DNA from: Paludibacterium paludis
GTDB lineage: Bacteria > Pseudomonadota > Gammaproteobacteria > Burkholderiales > Chromobacteriaceae
Length of the DNA: 64,000 nucleotides
Assembly (NCBI RefSeq): GCF_018802605.1
Contig: NZ_CP069161.1
Location: forward strand, 3,782,001-3,846,000
Reading direction: 5' to 3'
Shown here: piece after piece, positions 1 to 8,440 of the stretch
Layout: every line of letters starts with the position of its first letter
Position numbering within the stretch: the first letter of the stretch is position 1
Notes under the pieces: generated by a model
Database searches by the model: none
Told to the model about the DNA's origin: nothing
Seen by the model: the letters and a program-made list of their open reading frames with translations, nothing else
Position numbers and translations under genes: made by a program

Positions 1-3000
1 CCTTCGAGACAGCCGACTTGAGCGGCGACGATCCGTCGCGGCAAGCCGCGCGTCTGGAGGCGCTGCGCCAGGAAAAGCGCCAGGCCGGATTCGCGCCGGA
101 CCGGGGACCGCTATTCGCCGTCACCGTGATCCGGCTCGGACAGGAGCACTACAAGGTCTGGCTGACACTGCATCACGCACTGGCCGACGGCTGGTCGCTG
201 TCCCTGATCCTGGCCGAAGTGGCGGAGCGCTACCGCGCGCCGGATGCGCCACGCCCGGCGGCCGTGCCGTTGCGGCATTATTGCGACTGGCTGGCGCGCC
301 AGGACAGCGAACGCGCGCGGCAATGGTGGCGCGAACGCCTGACGGGCCGGGGACTGGCCGGCCAGGCTCCGTTGGCCGACCCGCGGGCGGGCGGCGCCAG
401 CGTGTTCGCCGAGCAGGTCCTTGACGAAACCGACAGTGGCCGGCTGCGCGAGGGGTGCCGCCGCCAGGGCGTGACGGAAAGCACGCTATTTTGCGCGGCA
501 TGGGCCCTGCTGATGGCGCGCTATTTGCGCCAGGAGCATGTCGTGTTCGGCTGCGTGGTGTCCACCCGGCCGCCAGGTATCGCCGGCATCGAACGGATGC
601 TGGGACTGCTGCTGAATGTGTTGCCGGTCACCGCGACGATCGAGCCGGATCGCGCCCTGGCCGACTGGCTGCAGGGGTTCCAGCGGCAGTTGTTCGCCGA
701 CCGCCAGTACGACTGGCTGCCCTTGCACGAGATGCAGGATCTGGCCGGCTCCGCGGCGGAAACCGCGCTGTTCGGCAGCTTGCTGGTATGGGAAAACCAG
801 CCGGGCGCGAACATGGCCTCCTCCGGGGAAAACGGGCTGCGCGTCGAGCACGACGAAGCCTACGAACGCAACGACTATCCACTGATGCTGGCCGGTTATC
901 CGGAACGCCGCATCCGCCTGCGACTGACATTCCGGGAGGACGCGCTCCCCGGCGAGGCCGCGCATAGCCTGCTCAGGCAGACGGCCGCCCTGATGACGAC
1001 CCTTGCAGAGCCGGGAACGCTGACCCTCGCCGATCTGGCTCCCTGCGAAGGCGTCCTGGCCCTGCCCGCCCTGCCGGGCGGCCAGGATAGCGGCCTCGTG
1101 GCGACCGATCCGTGGCAGCGCTTCACCGAGCAGGCTCGCGTCGACCCCGAGGCGCTGCAGTGGATTCAGATCAGCCCGCCCCTGTCCCTTACCCGCGGCC
1201 AGCTGCTCGCGCGTGCCCGCGCGCTCGCCGCGCGGCTGGCGCCCCGGCTGCCCGCGGACCGCACGGCGCCGCTGGCGCTGCTATTGTGGCCCGACAGCGA
1301 CTACGCGAGCGCCATTCTTGCCTCCCTGTGCCTGGGGCGCCCGTGGCTGGCGCTCGATCCGCGCAAGCCGCCGGACGGTCTGGCCGCCCTGCTCGAGCAG
1401 CATCGCCCCGCCGCCCTGCTGACGCAGCCGGCGTTGTGGCCGGATCCTTCGCGCTGGGACGGCCTGACATTGACCGATCTTGCCGCGCCCGATCCGGACC
1501 CGCCGCCGCTTGCCGACAGGCCGCCCCCCGCCCCGGACGACTGCGCCTTCATGGTCCTGACCTCCGGCTCGACCGGTGTGCCCAAATGTGTGCGACTTCC
1601 GCATCGGGCGCTCAGGCACCGTCTTGCCTGGATGGAGCAGGCCTATCCGCCAGGCCCCGACGAGCGCATGCTCCTCAAGACCTCGCCGGTTTTCGTGGAT
1701 GCGGTCTGCGAACTGCTCGGCCCGCTGCTCTGCGGCTACCCGGTGGTCTCGCCCGGGCCGGAGCCGGTGCTGGATCTGGCCGAACTGACGCGCCTCGTGT
1801 CGGACCATGCCATTACCCGCCTGGTGGTCACGCCGTCGGTGCTGGACGGTTTGCTCGCCCTGCCTGCCGAACCGCGGCCCGCCCTGCGCCTGTTGCAAGT
1901 GAGCGGCGAACGTTTCGGCGCGGAGCTGTTCGGGCGAGCCGCGCGGCGCTGGCCCCGGGCGCGCATTCTCAATGTCTACGGCTCCGCCGAAGTGATGGCC
2001 GACGCCAGTGTCTTCGATGCCGGCGAAGACGCGGACCGGCGCGCGTTCAACGGCGCCGATGTGCCACTGGGCAAACTGCTGCCGGGCATCCGGGGGATGA
2101 TTCTCGATGAATGTCAGCGGCCGTTGCCGCCTGGCGCGATCGGCGAACTCTATCTGGGCGGCGTCTGCCTCGCGTCGGGCTATCTGGGCGACGAGGCGGC
2201 GACTGCCGCGAAGTTCCGTCATCTGACGCATCTGCCGGGACAACCACGGATGTACGCGACCGGCGATCTGGCCTCGATCGGTCCGGATGGCGAATTGCGC
2301 TGCCACGGCCGCGCCGACGCCCAGATCAAGATCAACGGAATCCGTATCGAGCCGGGCGAAATCGAAGCCTTGCTCAAGGCCCAGGAGGGGGTGGCCGATG
2401 CCGCCGTCGCCTGCCACGACAACGAGCGCGGATTGCGGGTGCTGACCGCCCATATCGCCAGCCCGGATCACTGCGCGGACCCCGCGGCGCTGATCACCCG
2501 ATTGCGCGCGGCGCTGGCCAGACAGCTCTCATCGGCCCTGATGCCCCGGCACTGGCAGTGCGATGCCGAATTGCCGCGCAATGCCAGCGGCAAGCTCGAC
2601 CGGCGGGCGTTGCGCTATCGCCCCGGCGCGCCAACGCGGACGAACCTCACCCCGCCGCAAACCGATACCCAGCGGCAATTGGCCGAATTGTGGCGTCAGA
2701 CGCTGGGGGTGGACGTGGCCGATATCGACGATTCATTCTTTGACGCTGGCGGCAATTCGATACGCATGACCCAGCTGTGCTTCGCTATCCGCAAACAGTT
2801 CGGGGTGGCGTTCCCGATCCGGGCGATTTTCGAGGTGCCAAGCCTGCGCCAGCAAGCGCAATGGCTGGATGCGCTGCGTGCCGGCGCCAAGCCGGAAGAC
2901 GACAGTCATGGCAGCGGCGACATCGGCTACGATCTGGACGCCGACGCGGCCCGCGCCGATGCCATCCGGCCACGGACCGTCTTGCCGGAAACCTCCGGTC

Positions 3001-4133
3001 GGCCGGGGGCGAAACGGCTCTTTCTCTCCGGCGCTCAGGGGTTCATCAATGCCTGGTTGCTGGCCCGCTTGCTGGACGACGCCGGTGCGCGCGTGACTTG
3101 CCTTGCGCCAGGCAAGCACGAGGACCAGGCGCGCGACTGGCTGGCCCGCCATCTGGAGGGGTTCGGCCTGTGGACACCGGAACGCGCCGCACGGCTCGAC
3201 GCCGTCGCCGGCGACCTGGGCGCCGAGCGCTTCGGACTGGATGCCCGGACCTGGGCGAGGCTGGCGGACAGCGATGTCCTGTTCCACACCGGCGTCGACA
3301 TCAATTTCATCGCCCCCTACCAGCAACTGCGCGCCACCAACGCCCTGGCCGCCGCCACGATGGTGGAGCTGGCTGTCGCGGGACGTGCCAAACCGCTGCA
3401 TTTTGTGGGGAGCCAGAGCATTGTCGATCAGACGCACGCCCGTCCGGACAGCGCGCCGATCGCCGAAGACGATCCGCTGCCGCATTGGCGCGGACTGCCC
3501 AACGGCTATTTGCAGGCCCGCTGGGTCAGCGACACCCTGATGCGCCGTGCAATGGCGCGCGGCTTGCCCGGTTCGGTCATCCGCATGACCACCGTCAGCG
3601 GCGATACCTTGGATCACCGGGCCAATCCGCAGGACATGATGTGGCAACTGATCAAATTGGCGGTGACCCTCGGCGCGGTGCCGGACAGCCCCCGTCCGAT
3701 CGATCTCGTTCCGGTCGACACCGCCGTTGAGGCGGCCATCGCCCTGGCACGGTCCCCGGCCTCGCTGGGGCACGTCTGGCACGTGTCCAATCCGCGCCGC
3801 TGGACCTGGAGGGAAGTGGGAGAGCGCTTGCGCGCCGCGGGCTATCCGCTGCGGATTCTGTCGGGCCCCGAGTGGTCGAAAACGTTCCGGCGCCACGCGC
3901 CGGCCCTGAGCCGGGATCCGGCGTGGCAGGCGGTGCTGCCGCTGATCGGCGACACATGGCGCGAATACCCGTGCTTTTTCCGGCTGGAGGCCTCGCGCAC
4001 CCGACAGCGGCTGGAGGAGCTGGGATCCCCCGTGCCGCCGCTGGAGTGGGACACCCTGTGGAAAACCCTGCGGACCCAGATTGCCCAAGGGTTCCTTCCC
4101 CCCCCGCCGCAGGGAGAGGGCAACCGAGGCTGA
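1..4133 (+). CDS. Nonribosomal peptide synthetase, C(partial)-A-T-reductase module (5' end outside window)
   Basis: The reading frame is open from the left edge, so the start lies outside. Domains in order: the rest of a condensation domain with HHALADG (His codons from 171, pattern HHxxxDG); an adenylation domain with A3 LTSGSTGVPK (1558), A5 NVYGSAE, A7 YATGDL (2253) and A10 NASGKLD (2579); a carrier domain with GGNSIRM, the phosphopantetheine Ser at 2757-2759; and a C-terminal NAD(P)-binding thioester reductase domain from about 3010. Such terminal reductases usually release the peptidyl thioester as an aldehyde or alcohol. Aligned by eye to GrsA, the specificity residues read V-D-C-V-Q-S-V-A-D-K, close to the pattern I know for beta-alanine. 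The reductase is odd: the Rossmann motif reads GAQGFIN instead of GxxGxxG, and the Tyr-x3-Lys pair reads YLQAR (Lys to Arg, 3519-3521). The last residues run into a GC-rich inverted-repeat tract. Domain order is certain; the product is unknown. Confidence 0.93.
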   Translation, partial: FETADLSGDDPSRQAARLEALRQEKRQAGFAPDRGPLFAVTVIRLGQEHYKVWLTLHHALADGWSLSLILAEVAERYRAPDAPRPAAVPLRHYCDWLARQDSERARQWWRERLTGRGLAGQAPLADPRAGGASVFAEQVLDETDSGRLREGCRRQGVTESTLFCAAWALLMARYLRQEHVVFGCVVSTRPPGIAGIERMLGLLLNVLPVTATIEPDRALADWLQGFQRQLFADRQYDWLPLHEMQDLAGSAAETALFGSLLVWENQPGANMASSGENGLRVEHDEAYERNDYPLMLAGYPERRIRLRLTFREDALPGEAAHSLLRQTAALMTTLAEPGTLTLADLAPCEGVLALPALPGGQDSGLVATDPWQRFTEQARVDPEALQWIQISPPLSLTRGQLLARARALAARLAPRLPADRTAPLALLLWPDSDYASAILASLCLGRPWLALDPRKPPDGLAALLEQHRPAALLTQPALWPDPSRWDGLTLTDLAAPDPDPPPLADRPPPAPDDCAFMVLTSGSTGVPKCVRLPHRALRHRLAWMEQAYPPGPDERMLLKTSPVFVDAVCELLGPLLCGYPVVSPGPEPVLDLAELTRLVSDHAITRLVVTPSVLDGLLALPAEPRPALRLLQVSGERFGAELFGRAARRWPRARILNVYGSAEVMADASVFDAGEDADRRAFNGADVPLGKLLPGIRGMILDECQRPLPPGAIGELYLGGVCLASGYLGDEAATAAKFRHLTHLPGQPRMYATGDLASIGPDGELRCHGRADAQIKINGIRIEPGEIEALLKAQEGVADAAVACHDNERGLRVLTAHIASPDHCADPAALITRLRAALARQLSSALMPRHWQCDAELPRNASGKLDRRALRYRPGAPTRTNLTPPQTDTQRQLAELWRQTLGVDVADIDDSFFDAGGNSIRMTQLCFAIRKQFGVAFPIRAIFEVPSLRQQAQWLDALRAGAKPEDDSHGSGDIGYDLDADAARADAIRPRTVLPETSGRPGAKRLFLSGAQGFINAWLLARLLDDAGARVTCLAPGKHEDQARDWLARHLEGFGLWTPERAARLDAVAGDLGAERFGLDARTWARLADSDVLFHTGVDINFIAPYQQLRATNALAAATMVELAVAGRAKPLHFVGSQSIVDQTHARPDSAPIAEDDPLPHWRGLPNGYLQARWVSDTLMRRAMARGLPGSVIRMTTVSGDTLDHRANPQDMMWQLIKLAVTLGAVPDSPRPIDLVPVDTAVEAAIALARSPASLGHVWHVSNPRRWTWREVGERLRAAGYPLRILSGPEWSKTFRRHAPALSRDPAWQAVLPLIGDTWREYPCFFRLEASRTRQRLEELGSPVPPLEWDTLWKTLRTQIAQGFLPPPPQGEGNRG

Positions 4134-4167
4134 CGCCGGCCTCTCCCTCGCCACGGCAAGGGAGAGG
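4111..4167. repeat. Alternating inverted repeats at the NRPS 3' end
   Basis: AGGGAGAGG occurs at 4111-4119 and 4159-4167, and its complement CCTCTCCCT at 4140-4148. The middle copy can pair with either flanking copy, giving two exclusive hairpins. The first copy lies inside the NRPS coding end and the last abuts the stop of the facing ketosynthase fragment. It may act as a bidirectional terminator or be an intergenic repeat that extended the NRPS C-terminus; there is no clear T-tract. Confidence 0.6.
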
Positions 4168-4824
4168 TCAGCGGTCGGCCGGACCGAACACCAGCGCCGC
4201 GTTCGTGCCGCCGAACCCGAACGAGTTGGACAGCGCGTACCGTACCCGCCGCTGTTTCGCCTCGAAGGGAACAAGATCGATTCCCTCGCACTGCGGCGAC
4301 GGCGACTCGAGGTTGAGCGTCGGCGGCACGATCTGATCGCGCATCGCCAGAATTGACAGAATGGCCTCGACACTGCCCGCCGCGCCGAGCAGATGCCCCA
4401 TCGCCGATTTGGTCGAGGAAACCGACAGTCCCCCGCGGGCATGCTCCCCGAACACGCGCCGGATCGCGCAGATTTCGGCGAGATCCCCGGCCGGCGTCGA
4501 GGTTGCGTGCGCGTTCACATAGTCGATCGCAGAAGGATCAAGTCGTGCGCGTTTGATCGCGGCGGCCATCGCGCGCGCCGCGCCATCGCCATCCTCGGGC
4601 GGCGCAACGATATGGTGCGCATCGCCGGACAGCCCGTATCCCAGCACTTCCGCGTAGATCGGCGCACTTCGCGCCCGGGCGTGCCCGTACTCCTCCAGCA
4701 CCACGATGCCGCTGCCCTTGCCCATCACGAATCCGTCCCGCCCGGCGTCCCAGGGACGCGATGCCCTGGCCGGCTCGTCGTTGAACGACGTCGACAACGC
4801 TCGCGCGGCGGCGAACCCCGCCAC
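4168..4824 (-). pseudogene. Truncated beta-ketoacyl-ACP synthase (FabF-like, C-terminal half only)
   Basis: The 218-residue frame matches the C-terminal half of FabF/KAS II closely: [12 protein letters not shown], the first catalytic His in [12 protein letters not shown], the second His in GHLLGAAG, and the end motif [10 protein letters not shown] full FabF is about 410 residues; the N-terminal half with the nucleophilic Cys is missing. The sequence upstream (right, 4825-4884) holds only a perfect hairpin and then the exonuclease stop, so there is no room for the rest. The apparent GTG start (4822-4824) has no convincing ribosome site. One conserved loop reads MGKGSG where MGEGxG is usual. 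It cannot condense acyl groups alone and is best read as a remnant of a ketosynthase once next to the NRPS. Possible homology from another frame continues a few codons to about 4850, suggesting a frameshift as well as a deletion. Confidence 0.75.
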
Positions 4825-4832
4825 GCGCGAAG

Positions 4833-4863
4833 GACGACGCCGTCCGTGCCGGACGGCGTCGTC
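4833..4863 (-). terminator. Perfect 14-bp hairpin after the exonuclease gene
   Basis: Arms at 4833-4846 and 4850-4863 are exact complements with a 3-nt loop. It lies 21 nt past the exonuclease stop, in the right place for a terminator, but no T-run follows on the minus strand. It also marks the edge of the ketosynthase remnant, so it could be a rearrangement scar. Confidence 0.5.
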
Positions 4864-4884
4864 ACGAAAAGCGGGAAACTGCCG

Positions 4885-5493
4885 TCAGGAAATGACGCCG
4901 AGAAACAGGCCTACCTTGGCGGCGGCCACTTTCTGCAGACGGCACAGCAGGGCGTGGTCCACATCCCCCACCCGAAACCGGCGACGCAACGTATCCGCAA
5001 GATGCTGCATCAGGTTGGCCGCCATTTCGGCGTCGGCGAGCGCGCGGTGGGCACACCCGGTATCGGGCAGACGGCATACCCGCGTCAACGTACCCAGCTT
5101 GTGATTGGGCGCCTCGGGCAACAGGCGCCGGGAAAGCAGCAGCGTGCAGGCGAAATCCTGCGTTCGCGTCAACCCCAGCAAGGACAGTTCATAATCCCAG
5201 AACTTCCGGTCAAAACCCGCATTGTGGGCGGCCAGAGGCATGGCCCCGACGAACCGGGCGGCCTCGCGCATCACGGCATCCGCCGCCGGGGCCGAAGCCA
5301 GCATGGCATTACTGATGCCGGTCAATTGCTCGATCATCGGCGGAACGCGCACACCCGCATTCATCAGGCTCTGGAAACGGTCGACGATGTTGCCGTTCTC
5401 GAGCACCGCGATGCCGATCTCGGTGGCGCGGCAATCGGCGCCGGGGGTGATACCGTTGGTCTCGAAGTCGATGACGGCGATGCGTTGTTTCAT
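4885..5493 (-). CDS. DnaQ-like 3'-5' exonuclease (DEDDh family)
   Basis: A 202-residue protein beginning MKQRIAV. The three exonuclease motifs are visible: Exo I DFET near residue 9, Exo II HNAGFD in the middle and Exo III HRALADAE (His and Asp five residues apart, the DEDDh type). These acidic residues bind two metal ions that cleave the 3'-terminal phosphodiester bond of DNA or RNA. It resembles stand-alone proofreading-type or RNase T-like exonucleases rather than the 240-residue DNA polymerase III epsilon, and no polymerase-binding tail is evident. I chose the ATG at 5491-5493 because homology begins there, although the frame is open further upstream. The true substrate cannot be told from sequence. 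It is transcribed divergently from the pseudouridine synthase gene. Confidence 0.85.
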   Translation of the reverse strand: MKQRIAVIDFETNGITPGADCRATEIGIAVLENGNIVDRFQSLMNAGVRVPPMIEQLTGISNAMLASAPAADAVMREAARFVGAMPLAAHNAGFDRKFWDYELSLLGLTRTQDFACTLLLSRRLLPEAPNHKLGTLTRVCRLPDTGCAHRALADAEMAANLMQHLADTLRRRFRVGDVDHALLCRLQKVAAAKVGLFLGVIS

Positions 5494-5673
5494 GGCGATT
5501 CCATCCTGGTCGGCGCTGACTCGCTCGCCGGCCGGAGCATGCGGGATTGAAGAGGCTGAAATTGTACCGGGCTTTGGCCATGCCGCCGGAATTTGTCGCC
5601 TGCGCAAGGAAAGAGGAGCATGCGCCGATCCGGGAATCCAGTACAATCGATCGCGTCAACAAGAAGGACAGGC

Positions 5674-6375
5674 ATGAGCGATCAGGAAATACGGTTATCC
5701 AAGCGCCTAGTGGAACTCGGACTTTGCGCCTCGCGCCGGGAAGCCGACGAAGCGATCGAACAAGGTCTCGTGCTGGTGGACGGCCTGCCGGTCACAACGC
5801 TGGGCAGCCGGGTCACGCACCTTCAGCAGATCGTGCTAAACCCGCGGGTATGTGGCGCGAGCGACGCGCCCGGGGTTCTACTACTGCACAAACCGGCGAA
5901 CGTGATCCTCGACCCCAGAGCGTTGATCCGTCAGCAGACCCGCAGTCCGGAAGCCCCCGACACCGGAGCATGGCGCGCGCTATTGCAGAACCCGGCGTGC
6001 ACGGGAGCGGTGGACGCATTCGCGGAGGGGCTGGTCGCGCTGACACGCGACAAGCGGCTGGCCGGCAAGCTTGCCGAATGCGAAACCGAATTCCTGATCG
6101 GCGTGGATCGCGCGCCGCCCGCCGCCGAATTGGCGAACCGGTTCGCACAGATCGCACGGGAAGAACACCCTGCCCCCGGCGTCAAGGCGACACGCCAGAG
6201 CGACCGCCAGGTGCGCCTGACCGCCCATGGAGTGCGGGAAGGACAGTTGCTGCGCTGGTGCGAACAAGCCGGACTCGCGCCGCGCTCGGTTCGCTGCATC
6301 CGTATCGGACGCATCGCGATCGGCCGTCTCGCGCCGGGCCAGTGGCGCGGCCTTCTTGCCAACGAACGCTTCTGA
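5674..6375 (+). CDS. S4-domain RNA pseudouridine synthase, RsuA/RluF-like, divergent
   Basis: 233 residues. The N-terminal 60 residues form an S4 RNA-binding domain (RLSKRLVELGLCASRREADE, then GLVLVDG). The catalytic domain follows the RsuA/RluB/RluF layout and isomerises a uridine in rRNA or tRNA. The family motif GRLDxxxxGLLLLT is recognisable as GAVDAFAEGLVALT: the catalytic Asp (residue 114, 6013-6015) is kept, but the preceding Arg is replaced by Ala. The rest of the domain is short and weakly conserved. The ATG at 5674 has a good ribosome site (AAGAAGG, 5661-5667). It is followed 8 nt later by the LRR-kinase gene, so the two are probably co-transcribed. Activity is likely but not assured, and the target site is unknown. 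Confidence 0.75.
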   Translation: MSDQEIRLSKRLVELGLCASRREADEAIEQGLVLVDGLPVTTLGSRVTHLQQIVLNPRVCGASDAPGVLLLHKPANVILDPRALIRQQTRSPEAPDTGAWRALLQNPACTGAVDAFAEGLVALTRDKRLAGKLAECETEFLIGVDRAPPAAELANRFAQIAREEHPAPGVKATRQSDRQVRLTAHGVREGQLLRWCEQAGLAPRSVRCIRIGRIAIGRLAPGQWRGLLANERF

Positions 6376-6383
6376 ACCGGCGC

Positions 6384-7700
6384 ATGCATACTCTCGAACA
6401 ACTTGAAGCCGGCCGTCTTGCGGGTGCCCGCAGCCTGAAGCTGTCGGAAGGGCTGGAGCGCTTCCCGGAGGCGATTTTCCGTCTGGCGGACACCCTGGAA
6501 GTGCTGGACCTGTCGGGCAACCGGCTTGCGGAATTGCCGGACGACCTGTGGCGGCTGGGCAAGCTGCGTATCCTGTTCTGCTCCGGGAACCGCCTGGAAT
6601 CCCTGCCAAGCGGCCTTGGCCGCTGCGCGTCGCTGAGCATGCTCGGCGTCAAGGCCAACCGGATCGCCCGAATTCCTGAAAATGCCCTGTCCCCCGGCTT
6701 GCGCTGGCTGATCCTGACCGATAATCATCTTGCCGCCTTGCCCGAAACCCTGGGCCGCTGCCGCGGCATGCAAAAACTCATGCTGGCCGGCAACCGGCTC
6801 GAGCACCTGCCGGACAGCATGGCGGCGCTCGAACGCCTGGAGCTTCTGCGCCTGTCCGCCAACCGGTTTTCCGGGTTGCCCGCCTGGCTCGCCGGATTGC
6901 CGAATCTGGCCTGGCTGGCGTTTTCCGGAAACCCGTTCCATGACGCGGCTCCCCCGCCCGGCAACAGCGATGCCGTCCGGATCCCCTGGCGGGCGCTGAC
7001 CCTGGGCAGGCGCCTCGGCGAGGGCGCCTCCGGCGTGATCCATCGGGCGGTCTGGCGCCACAATGGCGAAAACCGCGATGTGGCGGTGAAGCTGTTCAAG
7101 GGATCGGTCACCAGCGACGGTCTGCCCATGGATGAAATGGCCGCCTGCCTCGCGGCCGGACAGCACAATGCATTGATCGGAGCCCTGGGACGGCTAGAGT
7201 CGCCCCCGGACGGCGCGCCGGGGCTGGTCATGCCGCTGATCGCGGAGGATTTCGTAGCGCTGGCCGCTCCGCCGGATTTCGATACCTGCACGCGCGATGT
7301 GTATCCTCCGGATCTGTGCTTCGCTTTCGCCGCGACAGTGTCGATATTGCAGCGCATCGCGTCGGCCGTCCGCCATTTGCACCAACAGGGCATGCTGCAC
7401 GGCGACCTTTACGCCCACAACATTCTGCACAACCACGCGGGAGATGCCCGGCTGGGGGATTTCGGCGCGGCATCGCGCCTGCCTTCGGCCAATCCGGCGT
7501 TCGCCTCGGCGCTCACGCGGCTCGAAGTCAAGGCCTTTGCCTGCCTCGCCGGAGAGTTGCTCGCGCGCACCTCGCCGCTAACCGCCGACACGGCGCGGTT
7601 TGCCGCGCTCCAGCGCCTTGTCGAACATTGCGCTCATCCGGACCCCGGTTGCCGGCCGGCCTTCCCGGCCATCGCCGCGTCTCTCGAGTCCATGGCGTAG
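6384..7700 (+). CDS. Leucine-rich-repeat protein kinase
   Basis: 438 residues. The first 195 carry about seven leucine-rich repeats of the LxxLxLSGNRLxxLP type, a protein-binding solenoid. A protein kinase domain follows from about residue 203: glycine loop GEGASGVIH (about 210-218), Lys in VAVKLF (about 235), catalytic loop HGDLYAHNIL (about 339, Asp and Asn present, the usual HRD Arg being Gly) and metal-binding DFG (about 360). All catalytic residues are kept, so it should phosphorylate Ser/Thr. There is no signal peptide or membrane segment, so it is probably cytosolic. Similar LRR-kinase proteins occur in other proteobacteria without known function; secretion as an effector is possible but nothing here shows it. 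The ATG at 6384 lies 8 nt after the pseudouridine synthase stop. It converges with the GST gene. Confidence 0.88.
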   Translation: MHTLEQLEAGRLAGARSLKLSEGLERFPEAIFRLADTLEVLDLSGNRLAELPDDLWRLGKLRILFCSGNRLESLPSGLGRCASLSMLGVKANRIARIPENALSPGLRWLILTDNHLAALPETLGRCRGMQKLMLAGNRLEHLPDSMAALERLELLRLSANRFSGLPAWLAGLPNLAWLAFSGNPFHDAAPPPGNSDAVRIPWRALTLGRRLGEGASGVIHRAVWRHNGENRDVAVKLFKGSVTSDGLPMDEMAACLAAGQHNALIGALGRLESPPDGAPGLVMPLIAEDFVALAAPPDFDTCTRDVYPPDLCFAFAATVSILQRIASAVRHLHQQGMLHGDLYAHNILHNHAGDARLGDFGAASRLPSANPAFASALTRLEVKAFACLAGELLARTSPLTADTARFAALQRLVEHCAHPDPGCRPAFPAIAASLESMA

Positions 7701-7713
7701 CCGTACACCCCGG

Positions 7714-8337
7714 TCAGGGAACGCCCGCGCCGCCATGGCCGACAAACGCCGGCCGGGCGCACAATCCGGAATAGTAGGCATGCAGCCGCTCAAGCCGCGG
7801 CTTGTCGAACGGAGTCAGAAACCAGCGCTGCGCCATCAGTCCGAGCACAATGTCCGCCAGAGAAAAGGCGTCACCCGCGATGAACGCCCCCCGCCCGGCA
7901 AGATACGCATCGAGGATGGTCATGTGGCGGGTCCAGTTCGCCTGGCTCTCGCCGATCCTGGCAGGATCGTCATAGCCCGGCGTCCGCCGGGACAAGGCGT
8001 GGAAGGCGTACGACGAGGACTGCCCCGGTCCGGTGGCCTGCCAGTCCATCCATTTTTCGACTTCGGCCCGGGCCGCCGGCGCGGACGGCAGCAGATCGTC
8101 CCTCCCCCGCGAAGCCGCCAGATAACGGCAGATCGTGTTGGACTCCCACAACACGGTCGGGCCATCGATCAGCACCGGCACCAGCGCATGCGGGTTGAGC
8201 GCCATGAATTCGTCGCTCGCCGTCGGGCGGAACCCCCGGCCCCAATCCTCGCGCTCGTAATCCAGACCGATCTCGTGGCAGGTCCAGAGCACCTTGCGCA
8301 CATTGATCGATGAAAGCCTGCCAAGAATCCGAATCAT
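7714..8337 (-). CDS. Glutathione S-transferase family protein
   Basis: 207 residues. The N-terminal thioredoxin fold starts MIRILGRLSSINVRKV, has the Pro of PHALVPVLIDG and then ESNTICRYLA, whose Glu-Ser pair binds the glutathione gamma-glutamyl group. An all-helical C-terminal domain follows with GDAFSLADIVLG, the GST folding motif. It probably conjugates glutathione to electrophiles or reduces peroxides in the cytosol; the substrate is unknown. I chose the ATG at 8335-8337, which has AGGAGAGG just upstream, over an earlier in-frame start at 8421 that adds a non-homologous extension. It is divergent from the Nudix gene. Confidence 0.87.
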   Translation of the reverse strand: MIRILGRLSSINVRKVLWTCHEIGLDYEREDWGRGFRPTASDEFMALNPHALVPVLIDGPTVLWESNTICRYLAASRGRDDLLPSAPAARAEVEKWMDWQATGPGQSSSYAFHALSRRTPGYDDPARIGESQANWTRHMTILDAYLAGRGAFIAGDAFSLADIVLGLMAQRWFLTPFDKPRLERLHAYYSGLCARPAFVGHGGAGVP

Positions 8338-8440
8338 GTCCTCTCCTTTGCCGGTCACCGCGCCGGAACCCGACCGTCTTTGACCATCACGAACTAACCA
8401 CGATAAAGTAATGACGTTCAATTAAACACGATTCCAACCG

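Noticed and set aside
2733..4442. Long open frame of 569 codons on the minus strand
   Set aside because: It lies antisense to the NRPS carrier and reductase domains, has no recognisable motif and a composition expected from the third-position bias of GC-rich genes.
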